A stretch of 7,779 bases of DNA from Xanthobacteraceae bacterium. Lineage in GTDB: Bacteria; Pseudomonadota; Alphaproteobacteria; Rhizobiales; Xanthobacteraceae. Location of the stretch: positions 1-7,779 of the forward strand of contig JAUSIF010000366.1 of the NCBI GenBank assembly GCA_030648135.1. The letters are read 5' to 3'. How positions within the stretch are numbered: the stretch's first letter is position 1; the number at the start of each line of letters is the position of its first letter. The position numbers and the translations under genes were made by a program. Below are positions 1-5,838 of this stretch, piece by piece. The notes beneath the pieces are model-generated. The model searched no databases. It had not been told where the DNA came from and was given only the letters and a program-made list of their open reading frames with translations.

Positions 1-26
1 ACCCATTCTACTAACACTGATACCGG

Positions 27-45
27 TGTGGATAAGTTATCCCAA
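27..45. promoter_or_regulatory. Head-to-head DnaA-box-like pair
   Basis: TGTGGATAA at 27-35 is an exact reverse complement of the classical DnaA box TTATCCACA. One base later TTATCCCAA (37-45) matches the same consensus at 7 of 9 positions on the other strand, so the core forms an inverted repeat GGATAA-G-TTATCC (30-42). A third partial TTATCC lies at 123-128. AT-rich DNA (about 46-72) and two GANTC sites, the target of the CcrM methylase in alphaproteobacteria (82-86 and 91-95), follow directly. This could be a DnaA-regulated promoter or part of a replication-origin-like region. The left edge of the window hides the rest, and the sites themselves are the only evidence. Confidence 0.4.
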
Positions 46-152
46 TCGAATAAATAAATAAATTATTTCAATAGCTTAGGTGATTCACCCGAGTCTTTGG
101 GCCACCTTTTTCTATTAGGAATTTATCCTCGTAGGCGCCGATCCGCGCGAAA

Positions 153-169
153 CTCCCCTGTAACGGGAG
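153..169 (+). promoter_or_regulatory. Small hairpin holding the ribosome binding site of the 179-505 gene
   Basis: CTCCC (153-157) can pair with GGGAG (165-169) across a 7-base loop. GGGAG is also the only Shine-Dalgarno-like sequence for the ATG at 179, with a 9-base spacing. In the mRNA the site could therefore be partly masked. A 5-bp stem is short, so a regulatory role is only a possibility. Confidence 0.3.
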
Positions 170-178
170 ACAAAACCG

Positions 179-505
179 ATGGCGCGGAAGGACGAACGCA
201 TTCGAGAACCATCAAGCGGCAGACGAGCACGCTTTCGTATCAGTGCCATCCGCCATGACGACGTATCGGCTCAGCTCGAGCGGCGGCTGCTGGCGCTCAG
301 GCTCAGGCTCGGACCCGAGGTCATATCCGGAGATTGTCCGGATCCATTGCTCATACGGCGGTTGGGGCGAGCCTTGCGAACGGAGCGCCGCGCGGCGCGA
401 AGTGGTACACCCGGTTACGACCTCTTACGCCATCTGGCGCTTGTGCGACTTAGCCGCACCCTCAAGCGGAGGAACCGACCTGGCAAGGGCAGCCGCCGAC
501 ATTGA
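179..505 (+). CDS. Small basic hypothetical protein, 108 aa
   Basis: I do not recognise this protein. It is 108 residues, very rich in arginine (about a quarter of residues), with no membrane segment, signal peptide or cysteine motif. The middle (about residues 30-50 and 58-75) has Leu/Arg-rich stretches that could form amphipathic helices, and the C-terminus is strongly basic, ending in a GKGSRRH-like tail. It could bind nucleic acid, but nothing specific shows this. In favour of a real gene are an ATG with GGGAG nine bases upstream, mostly GC-ending codons, and no better frame on either strand. Against it are the odd composition and the lack of a recognised family. It runs toward mucR, and the repeat at 586-681 lies between the two gene ends. 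Confidence 0.45.
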   Translation: MARKDERIREPSSGRRARFRISAIRHDDVSAQLERRLLALRLRLGPEVISGDCPDPLLIRRLGRALRTERRAARSGTPGYDLLRHLALVRLSRTLKRRNRPGKGSRRH

Positions 506-532
506 CCGGCAGGAGGCCTAACCTAAACGAAA

Positions 533-560
533 CGACCGCCGGAGACCCTGGCGGCCGTCG
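533..560 (+). other. GC-rich imperfect hairpin after the 179-505 gene
   Basis: CGACCGCC (533-540) can pair with the segment ending GGCGG...CGTCG (550-560), with a 3-base bulge and a 9-base loop. It lies 28 bases past the stop codon and has no T-run, so it is at best a weak or factor-assisted terminator. Confidence 0.25.
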
Positions 561-585
561 CAAGCCCTTGGAATCTGGCTATTTA

Positions 586-681
586 GAGTGGTTTCCGTTC
601 CTCCGGAATCGGAAACCACTCCAGGTTATTGTTTTGACGCGTTTTCTACGGCGAACCGGATTCCACTTCGCCGGAAAACGC
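586..681. repeat. Two-palindrome mosaic intergenic repeat (RIME/REP-like), copy 1
   Basis: Two hairpins stand side by side. The first pairs GAGTGGTTTCCG (586-597) with CGGAAACCACTC (610-621), a perfect 12-bp stem extended by TTCC/GGAA (598-601, 605-608). After a 17-base linker the second pairs GCGTTTTC (639-646) and CGGCGAA (649-655) with TTCGCCG (667-673) and GAAAACGC (674-681). Its loop is CCGGATTCCAC (656-666). The same plan, with an almost identical second loop, recurs at 7633-7734. From memory, palindromes of this type are abundant between genes in Bradyrhizobium and relatives. The element starts 19 bases past the mucR stop, between two converging genes, so it may shape mRNA ends, but neither strand carries a T-run typical of an intrinsic terminator. 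Confidence 0.8.
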
Positions 682-699
682 TCTAGCTGCGGATCAAGA

Positions 700-1116
700 T
701 CACTTTTTGCGCCGACGCTGCCGACCCAGTCCCATCTTCTTGGCGAGCGCGGAGCGTGCAGCCGCATAATTTGGCGCGACCATCGGATAGTCGGGGGACA
801 GTCCCCATTTGTCGCGATACTGCTCCGGGGTCATCTTGTACTGCGTGCGCAGGTGCCGCTTCAGCGACTTGAACTTCTTCCCGTCCTCGAGACAGACGAT
901 ATGGTCGGGCGTAATCGATTTCTTGATCGGCACCACAGGCTTCTTCGACTCTCTTTTTATCTCGGGACCACCGCGTGCGATGCGAGTGAGCGCCGAATGC
1001 ACCACGCTGATCAGATCGGGCAAATCGCCGGCTGCGACCGTGTTGTTGCTGACATAGGCCGAGACGATATCAGCGGCCAGCTCGATATAATTTGTCGATC
1101 GCGCGGCTTGGTTCAT
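700..1116 (-). CDS. mucR: MucR/Ros-family transcriptional regulator with incomplete zinc-ligand set
   Basis: A 138-residue DNA-binding regulator of the MucR/Ros family, which in alphaproteobacteria controls surface polysaccharide, motility, cell-cycle and symbiosis or virulence genes by binding AT-rich DNA. The N-terminal helical part (residues 8-48, ending in a DLPDLISVVHSAL stretch) is the oligomerisation region. The finger-like domain (about 68-108) contains CLEDGKKFKSLKRHL and then TPEQYRDKWGL. The C-terminus carries DYPMVAPNYAAARS and a basic tail ending RRRKK. Aligned with Ros ligands C79, C82, H92 and H97, this protein has C75, D78, H88 and Y93, with Q92 where many homologues have His. 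Asp in the second position is known in the family; loss of the last His is less usual. The length is normal. The ATG at 1114-1116 fits the family N-terminus, but no strong ribosome binding site precedes it. The gene diverges from msrB across an AT-rich spacer. Confidence 0.93.
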   Translation of the reverse strand: MNQAARSTNYIELAADIVSAYVSNNTVAAGDLPDLISVVHSALTRIARGGPEIKRESKKPVVPIKKSITPDHIVCLEDGKKFKSLKRHLRTQYKMTPEQYRDKWGLSPDYPMVAPNYAAARSALAKKMGLGRQRRRKK

Positions 1117-1462
1117 CGTTCAATTCTGTACGTTAGCGTTTTGATCCCGCCGCAGCTGCGAAGACGCTGGGGACGATCTTCGACAAAGCTACGACGCAGC
1201 GGATAGGTAATATTATTATATTTATATCGCTTTACATGACTACACAAGATGATTTGAATAATATCGCGGATTGTTGCTTGAGTAGTTGTTATACTTATCA
1301 CAACTGCTTACGAGAAAAACTCGATCAATTCGAGTGAGAGTGTCCATTACGGCCGATCAATAACAACACTACTCGCGATCTCGTGTAGCGGGCCGATCTT
1401 GCCGTACCCAGTATCTCGACCTAATTCTCATTCAACAATCAACACATTCGCCGGAGCGACCC
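1117..1462. promoter_or_regulatory. Divergent mucR-msrB intergenic region, AT-rich and rich in inverted repeats
   Basis: This 346-bp gene-free stretch must hold the promoters of mucR (leftward) and msrB (rightward). It is far more AT-rich than its neighbours, especially 1205-1265, which contains TAATATTA (1208-1215), runs of TpA steps and ATATCGC twice (1224-1230, 1261-1267). MucR-type proteins bind such DNA and often regulate their own gene, so an autoregulatory site here is likely but not shown. Further structure: ACTCGA-TCAAT-TCGAGT (1319-1335) is a perfect 6-bp hairpin that overlaps CGAG-AAAAA-CTCG (1311-1323). GAGTAGTTGTTAT (1280-1292) faces ATAACAACACTACTC (1360-1374), a 13-of-15 inverted repeat around 67 bases. 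No convincing -35/-10 pair could be fixed. Confidence 0.6.
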
Positions 1463-1891
1463 ATGCCCGAAACCTCCCGCCCCAAGGTGATGAAGTCCAA
1501 AGCCGAATGGAGCAAAGAGCTCACTCCAGAGCAGTTCCGCATTACCCGAATGAATGGCACCGAGCGCCCCTTCACCGGGCCTTACTGGGACGAAAAACGC
1601 AAAGGCATGTATGTCTGCGTAAGTTGCGGCAATCCGCTGTTCGATTCGGAGACCAAATTCGATTCTGGCACCGGTTGGCCGAGTTTCTATTCGCCGGTAG
1701 AGAAGGCCGCCGTCGCTGAGCACGAAGACTTTTCCATGCTGATGAATCGGACCGAGGTTCGATGCGCTGCCTGTGAGGCGCATCTGGGTCATGTCTTCAA
1801 CGATGGTCCACAGCCAACCGGCATGCGCTACTGTATGAACGGTTGCGCCCTCAAGCTCATGCCCGATGAAGGTGCCGGTGAAAAGAAGTGA
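1463..1891 (+). CDS. msrB: Peptide-methionine (R)-S-oxide reductase MsrB
   Basis: A cytosolic repair enzyme of 142 residues that reduces methionine-R-sulfoxide in proteins back to methionine, normally using thioredoxin. The full SelR/MsrB fold is covered. Zinc-binding CxxC pairs lie at C52/C55 (CVSC) and C101/C104 (CAAC). The SGTGWPSF motif is at 68-75, the [15 protein letters not shown] signature at 106-120, and the catalytic cysteine is C124 in RYCMNGCAL. Where many family members have Cys in the GCGWPSF motif this protein has Thr70, but it carries an extra cysteine, C128, four residues after the catalytic one. The ATG at 1463 is preceded by GGAG at 1453-1456 with good spacing. The last 26 bases overlap the next gene in another frame, so the two are probably co-transcribed and may be translationally coupled. 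Confidence 0.97.
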   Translation: MPETSRPKVMKSKAEWSKELTPEQFRITRMNGTERPFTGPYWDEKRKGMYVCVSCGNPLFDSETKFDSGTGWPSFYSPVEKAAVAEHEDFSMLMNRTEVRCAACEAHLGHVFNDGPQPTGMRYCMNGCALKLMPDEGAGEKK

Positions 1892-4004
1892 GGGTGTGCT
1901 GCAAGGGTCCGCTTTCCCTTCCCCGCCGGTAGCGACCCGCCATCCGGTCGAACGTGAGGTGCACGGCGAGCGTCTCGTCGATGATTATGCTTGGCTGCGC
2001 GATCCGAACTGGCGCGAGGTTATGCGTGATCCGAGTCGGCTCGACCCGGAGATTCGCGCCTATCTCGAAGCGGAAAACCGCTACACGGAAACCGTTCTCG
2101 CGAAGCATGCCGATCTCAAACGCGCGCTCGTCGCCGAAATGCGTGCTCGCATCAAGGAAGACGACTCCACTGTTCCGGCCCGCGATGGTGCATTTGCCTA
2201 TTTCGTTCGTTATCGCGACGGCGGCCAACATCCTCTCGTCTGCCGCGTAGCGGCCGCGGGCGGACCCGAGCAATTGCTCCTCGATGGCGATGCCCTCGCC
2301 AAGGGCCATGCCTATTATCAACTCGGACCGGCACGCCATGCTCCCGGCCATGGCCGCCTCGCCTGGGCGGCCGACGACACCGGCTCGGAATTCTACAAGC
2401 TCCGGGTCCGCGATCTTGCGAGCCAAGCCGAGCTTTCCGATCTTGTCCCGGACGTGACCGGCGCGGTCGTGTGGACCGCCGACGCCGGCGCCTTCTATTA
2501 CGTGCGTCTCGACGCCGAGCATCGACCTTCGCGTGTATTTCTGCATCGAGTTGGTACGCCGGCCGAGACCGATAGGCTCGTCTACGAGGAGCCGGACAAA
2601 GGCTTTTTCGTGAGCATTGCCGAACTGCGGGCGCGAACCTTCGGCGTCATCTCCACCGGTGACCACGAGACCACCGAGATTCACCTTCTCGACCTCGCCG
2701 ATCCTGCTGCCGTTCCCCGCCTCGTCGCCCCGCGCAAGACCGGTGAGCGCTATGAGATTGAGCATCATCCCGATCTCGGCGGAGCGGCGATGTTCGTCAT
2801 CCTCACCAATGTGGATGGCGCCGAAGATTTCAAGATCGCGCTTGCGCCGCTGTTGAACCCGGACCGGAGTTCCTGGCGCGATCTCGTGCCCTACCGCCCG
2901 GGCACTATGATCCTCGATGTCGCTCTATATCGCGACTGGCTGGTACGGCTCGAGCGGGCGGAGGGTCTGCCGCGTATCGTAGTGCGCCGCCTATCCGACG
3001 GGACGGAGCACACGATCTCCTTCGCCGAGGAGGCCTATGCGTTGGGCATCGATCCGGGTTTCGAGTTCACAACCGATGTCTTGCGTTACTCCTACGCCTC
3101 CATGACGACACCGACCGAAATCTGGGATTACGACATGGGCTCGCGCAGCCGCACGCTGAAGAAGCGCCAGGAAGTGCCCTCGGGTCACGATCCCAAACGT
3201 TATGTTACGCGGCGCATATTCGCCCCCGCCAAGGACGGCGAGACGGTGCCGATCTCGCTGCTCTACCGCCGCGACCTGGCAATCGACGGCAAGGCGCCCT
3301 GTCTCCTGTATGGCTACGGCGCCTATGGTTACGCCATGCCGGCATCGTTTCAGACCAATCGGCTTTCGTTGGTCGATCGCGGTTTTGTTTATGCCATCGC
3401 CCATGTGCGCGGCGGCACCGAGAAGGGCTGGCGCTGGTATCGGGAAGGCAAGCTCGCACATAAGGAAAACACGTTTTCAGACTTCATCGCGGCGGCCGAG
3501 CACCTTCAGCGCGAGGGTTTTGCCGCGAAGAACCGGCTTGTCGCGCATGGCGGCTCGGCGGGTGGGCTGCTGATGGGCGCGGTTGGCAATGGGCGTCCGG
3601 AGCTTTTCGCGGGCATCATCGCCGAGGTCCCTTTCGTCGACGCGGTCAACACCATGCTCGATGACACGCTGCCGCTCACGCCGCCGGAATGGCCGGAATG
3701 GGGCAATCCAATTACCGATCCTGAAGTCTTTCGACGCCTTCGTGGCTATTCGCCCTACGACAATGTGCACGCCCAGGACTATCCGGCGATGCTGGTGCTC
3801 GCCGGTCTTACCGATCCGCGAGTGACCTATTGGGAGCCGGCAAAATGGGTGGCCAAGCTGCGCGCGCTCAAGACCGACCGGCGGCCATTGCTGCTCAGGA
3901 CCAATATGGATGCCGGTCACGGCGGTGCGTCCGGACGCGTCGACCGGCTCGAAGAGGTCGCACTCGGCTATATCTTTGCGTTGAAGACGGTGGGGCTCGC
4001 GTAA
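1866..4004 (+). CDS. ptrB: S9A-family oligopeptidase B-like serine peptidase (protease II)
   Basis: A cytosolic serine peptidase of the prolyl oligopeptidase family, most like oligopeptidase B, which cuts short peptides, classically after Arg or Lys. The N-terminal part (about residues 20-75, with DDYAWLRD at 39-46) and a beta-propeller (about 76-430) gate an alpha/beta-hydrolase domain (about 435-712). The catalytic triad is clear: Ser564 in GGSAGG, Asp650 in LTDPRV and His685 in DAGHGG, with spacings of 86 and 35 residues that match E. coli PtrB closely. [14 protein letters not shown] (602-615) keeps one of the two S1-pocket glutamates (E608), but Pro610 stands at the second, so basic-residue specificity is uncertain. 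No signal peptide is seen. The ATG at 1866 lies inside msrB and lacks a good ribosome binding site; GTG at 1896, four bases past the msrB stop, is an alternative giving 702 aa. Length is normal. Confidence 0.93.
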   Translation: MKVPVKRSEGVLQGSAFPSPPVATRHPVEREVHGERLVDDYAWLRDPNWREVMRDPSRLDPEIRAYLEAENRYTETVLAKHADLKRALVAEMRARIKEDDSTVPARDGAFAYFVRYRDGGQHPLVCRVAAAGGPEQLLLDGDALAKGHAYYQLGPARHAPGHGRLAWAADDTGSEFYKLRVRDLASQAELSDLVPDVTGAVVWTADAGAFYYVRLDAEHRPSRVFLHRVGTPAETDRLVYEEPDKGFFVSIAELRARTFGVISTGDHETTEIHLLDLADPAAVPRLVAPRKTGERYEIEHHPDLGGAAMFVILTNVDGAEDFKIALAPLLNPDRSSWRDLVPYRPGTMILDVALYRDWLVRLERAEGLPRIVVRRLSDGTEHTISFAEEAYALGIDPGFEFTTDVLRYSYASMTTPTEIWDYDMGSRSRTLKKRQEVPSGHDPKRYVTRRIFAPAKDGETVPISLLYRRDLAIDGKAPCLLYGYGAYGYAMPASFQTNRLSLVDRGFVYAIAHVRGGTEKGWRWYREGKLAHKENTFSDFIAAAEHLQREGFAAKNRLVAHGGSAGGLLMGAVGNGRPELFAGIIAEVPFVDAVNTMLDDTLPLTPPEWPEWGNPITDPEVFRRLRGYSPYDNVHAQDYPAMLVLAGLTDPRVTYWEPAKWVAKLRALKTDRRPLLLRTNMDAGHGGASGRVDRLEEVALGYIFALKTVGLA

Positions 4005-4049
4005 TCGAATGAGCCGGCTGTTGAACCGTCTGCATTAGGCGCGAGCCGG
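3994..4049. terminator. Alternative hairpins between two convergent genes
   Basis: GGCTCGCG (3994-4001, ending just before the peptidase stop codon) is perfectly complementary to CGCGAGCC (4040-4047). CCGGCT (4014-4019) can instead pair with AGCCGG (4044-4049), so the two stems compete. The gap between the two converging genes is only 48 bases. A shared transcription-end structure is reasonable, but there is no T-run on either strand, so an intrinsic terminator is not proven. Confidence 0.35.
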
Positions 4050-4052
4050 AAT

Positions 4053-4712
4053 TCACTGCGCGGGACCACTGAATTCGATGTCGGCTTCCGCGCCGGTGCG
4101 GGTTACATGTTCCTGCAGTTCCGCGAGCGAGCCGAAGCAAACGGTTCCGATCGGCAATTCGGCCTCGATCGATCCATCTGCATAGAGCGTATAGGCCATG
4201 CCACCGATGATGCCGGAGCGCACGACCGCGGCACCCGAAGGATTCTTTTCCGCAATGAACGAAGGCTCGCTCGGTCTCGACCGGGAAGTTGTGCCGGAAA
4301 CGTAAGGATCCGCCATCGCAACGCGCTCGCGGCGGCGTTCGTCCAGCTGCGGATTAGGACTCTCGCGGCGCGAAAGTATCTGATCTTTGCCCGGAATCGA
4401 ACGCCCCACATGAGACGAAGATACGGACGTGGCCGCCGGCATCGAAAAATCTGCTGGCGACGACGCAGCCATAGGCGCCCGCCCGCCGATCATCGGCGCA
4501 AGCATCTCGATCCGGTTCATCAGATCCTGGAGCGCCCGCAGCACGAGCGCGATTCCGAATAAGATCAGGCCGCCGACGAAACTAATCGTGCCACTTTGGA
4601 TGAGCGTGCTGCCAAGTCCCAATCCGAGGGCCCAGGACGGTGCCCCCGCAGCAATACCCGCCAACCCCGTGAGAACGAGGATGGCTCCGAGAACGATCAG
4701 CAGATGCGGCAT
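4053..4712 (-). CDS. Two-helix membrane protein with a conserved-looking C-terminal domain, function unknown
   Basis: A 219-residue protein of unknown function. Two strongly hydrophobic helices span about residues 4-24 and 41-60, joined by a short Gly/Ser loop, so it should sit in the inner membrane. A helix with an amphipathic pattern (about 57-76, LRALQDLMNRIEML) follows. A polar, Ser/Pro/Arg-rich linker (about 78-160) leads to a compact C-terminal part (about 165-203) containing GMAYTLYADGSIEAELP and FGSLAELQEHV. I recall similar YTLY-DGSIEAELP ends in other Rhizobiales membrane or hypothetical proteins, but know no function for them. The ATG at 4710-4712 has AGGGAG about 11 bases upstream. 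It converges on the peptidase gene and diverges from sodB across 213 bp. The third codon positions look like those of its neighbours, with no sign of recent transfer. Confidence 0.8.
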   Translation of the reverse strand: MPHLLIVLGAILVLTGLAGIAAGAPSWALGLGLGSTLIQSGTISFVGGLILFGIALVLRALQDLMNRIEMLAPMIGGRAPMAASSPADFSMPAATSVSSSHVGRSIPGKDQILSRRESPNPQLDERRRERVAMADPYVSGTTSRSRPSEPSFIAEKNPSGAAVVRSGIIGGMAYTLYADGSIEAELPIGTVCFGSLAELQEHVTRTGAEADIEFSGPAQ

Positions 4713-4925
4713 TGCCTACACAACTCCCTTGCATACCTTGCATCGGAGCATCGGAAGGCGGCAAATCAGCGGCACCGGCTTGCCTCTCTCCCGCCAGTTC
4801 CTTTGTGCGGCCCGGCCCGAGGCTGGAACTATAAAGGTTTATTTCGAGTTTGAGTTTTGCAGGATTGCCCCGTTCGGGCCATAAAGGGGCCTATTAACCT
4901 CATTCCGCCCGGGAGGAGATACCCC
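4713..4925. promoter_or_regulatory. Divergent promoter region and sodB leader with competing hairpins
   Basis: This 213-bp gap must drive the membrane protein gene leftward and sodB rightward. An AT-richer block lies at 4829-4859. Just upstream of sodB, GCCCC (4867-4871) can pair with GGGGC (4886-4890), or CCCG (4869-4872) can pair with CGGG (4875-4878), so two exclusive stems are possible in the leader. A strong Shine-Dalgarno GGAGG follows at 4912-4916, nine bases before the ATG. No Irr- or Fur-type box was recognised, and no promoter hexamers could be set with confidence. Confidence 0.45.
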
Positions 4926-5522
4926 ATGTCCTTTACGTTACCGGATCTGCCCTATCCCCATGATGCGCTCGCCCCTTACATGTCGCGCGAGACCCTCGAG
5001 TATCACCACGACAAGCATCACCTCGCCTATGTCAATAATGGCAACAACCTACTCAAAGGCTCAGGCCTCGAGGGCAAGAGTCTAGAAGAGGTCGTGAAAG
5101 GGGCTTTTGGCAAGAATGCGGGCCTCTTTAACAATGCCGGTCAGCACTACAACCACAACCATTTCTGGAAATGGATGAAGCCCAAGGGCGGCGGCAAGAT
5201 TCCGGGCGCGCTTGAGAAGAAAATCGTCGCCGACCTCGGCTCGATCGAAAAAATGAAGGAGGATTTCATCCAGGCCGGCGTCACCCAGTTCGGCTCGGGC
5301 TGGTGCTGGCTTGCGGTCAAGGACGGCAAGATCATCGTCACCAAGACGCCGAACGGCGAGAGCCCGCTGGTCCACGGCGCCACCCCGATCCTCGGCTGCG
5401 ACGTCTGGGAGCATTCTTATTACATCGACTATCGCAATCGCCGGCCGGACTATCTCAAGGCTTTCGTCGAGAACCTGGTGAACTGGGAATACGTCGCCGA
5501 ACTGCTTGCCAAGGCGAAGTAA
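4926..5522 (+). CDS. sodB: Superoxide dismutase, iron type (Fe/Mn family)
   Basis: A 198-residue cytosolic enzyme that converts superoxide to oxygen and hydrogen peroxide. The four metal ligands are present: H27 (in YHHDKHH), H77 (in QHYNHNH), D159 and H163 (in DVWEH). The N-terminal helical domain runs to about residue 88 and the alpha/beta C-terminal domain from about 90. Gln73 in FNNAGQ occupies the place typical of iron-type enzymes (Mn enzymes have Gly there and a Gln in the C-terminal domain), and the YYIDYRN stretch also fits the Fe type, although cambialistic use cannot be excluded. ATG at 4926 is chosen over the in-frame upstream ATG at 4857 because GGAGG lies nine bases before it and the family begins at MSFTLPDLPY. 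It is probably transcribed alone. Confidence 0.97.
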   Translation: MSFTLPDLPYPHDALAPYMSRETLEYHHDKHHLAYVNNGNNLLKGSGLEGKSLEEVVKGAFGKNAGLFNNAGQHYNHNHFWKWMKPKGGGKIPGALEKKIVADLGSIEKMKEDFIQAGVTQFGSGWCWLAVKDGKIIVTKTPNGESPLVHGATPILGCDVWEHSYYIDYRNRRPDYLKAFVENLVNWEYVAELLAKAK

Positions 5523-5838
5523 GCGCTCTGACCCCTCTCTAAAGGCTATGGCAAGCGTCATTCGGATACCACCGATCGTGGGTTCACACCTCACGATCGG
5601 GACACGCAGAGAGCGGACTGATAGTGCCTTGTAGGAGCAGCCGAAGAGATTCAGGCGCTGTCTAAGTAGGTTTTTTGCTGCGTCGCACACTAACATTTTC
5701 GCAACTTGGCCTTTGGCGGATTTGCACAATGTCTCATCAGTTTGTAATTTATGTGATGTTTATATGAACAAAAAGCTGAGGCGACAGCGACGCGTCGCGG
5801 TCGCCCGAAAGTTCCCGGGGCAGTCAACGTCATTTCCC
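5523..5838. other. Spacer between sodB and the glycosyltransferase gene
   Basis: No gene could be supported in these 316 bases. They hold the hairpin at 5572-5600 and a possible enclosing stem of CGCTCT (5524-5529) with AGAGCG (5610-5615). There is also a T6 run at 5671-5676 with no convincing stem before it, and an AT-richer block at 5722-5770 that is the likeliest place for the promoter of the following gene. TTGCAC (5722-5727) and TAATTT (5745-5750) at 17-base spacing are a weak candidate -35/-10 pair. If that pair is used, the upstream TTG at 5713 cannot be the start of the glycosyltransferase. Confidence 0.4.
5572..5600 (+). terminator. Strong hairpin downstream of sodB
   Basis: CCGATCGTG (5572-5580) is perfectly complementary to CACGATCGG (5592-5600). 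GGT (5581-5583) also pairs with ACC (5588-5590), leaving a 4-base loop TCAC and one bulged T at 5591, for 12 bp in all. It begins 49 bases after the sodB stop codon. No T-run follows, so it may stabilise the sodB 3' end or mark a factor-dependent terminator rather than act as a classical intrinsic one. Confidence 0.5.

Noticed and set aside
511..516. AGGAGG, a strong Shine-Dalgarno-like sequence
   Set aside because: No start codon follows at a usable distance in an open frame on the + strand.
502..1206. Long open frame on the + strand across the repeat and mucR
   Set aside because: It is antisense to a clear MucR coding sequence, runs through the palindromic repeat, lacks a ribosome binding site and encodes a protein of no recognisable character.
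1857..2768. 303-codon open frame on the - strand
   Set aside because: It lies wholly opposite the well-supported peptidase gene; open antisense frames are expected in GC-rich coding DNA.
4857..4925. Upstream in-frame ATG for sodB giving 23 extra residues
   Set aside because: It has no ribosome binding site, and the family begins at MSFTLPDLPY, right after a strong GGAGG.
5581..5592. GGTTCACACC resembles a tRNA T-arm
   Set aside because: No acceptor stem, D-arm or anticodon arm can be placed around it; it is simply the loop side of the 5572-5600 hairpin.
5671..5676. T6 run as an intrinsic terminator
   Set aside because: No stable stem ends within a few bases upstream; the only candidate (CAGC/GCTG, 5638-5660) is short and bulged.
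5082..5729. 215-codon open frame on the - strand opposite sodB
   Set aside because: It is a mirror of sodB codon bias. Its first part covers the post-sodB spacer, but no start signal or family supports it.
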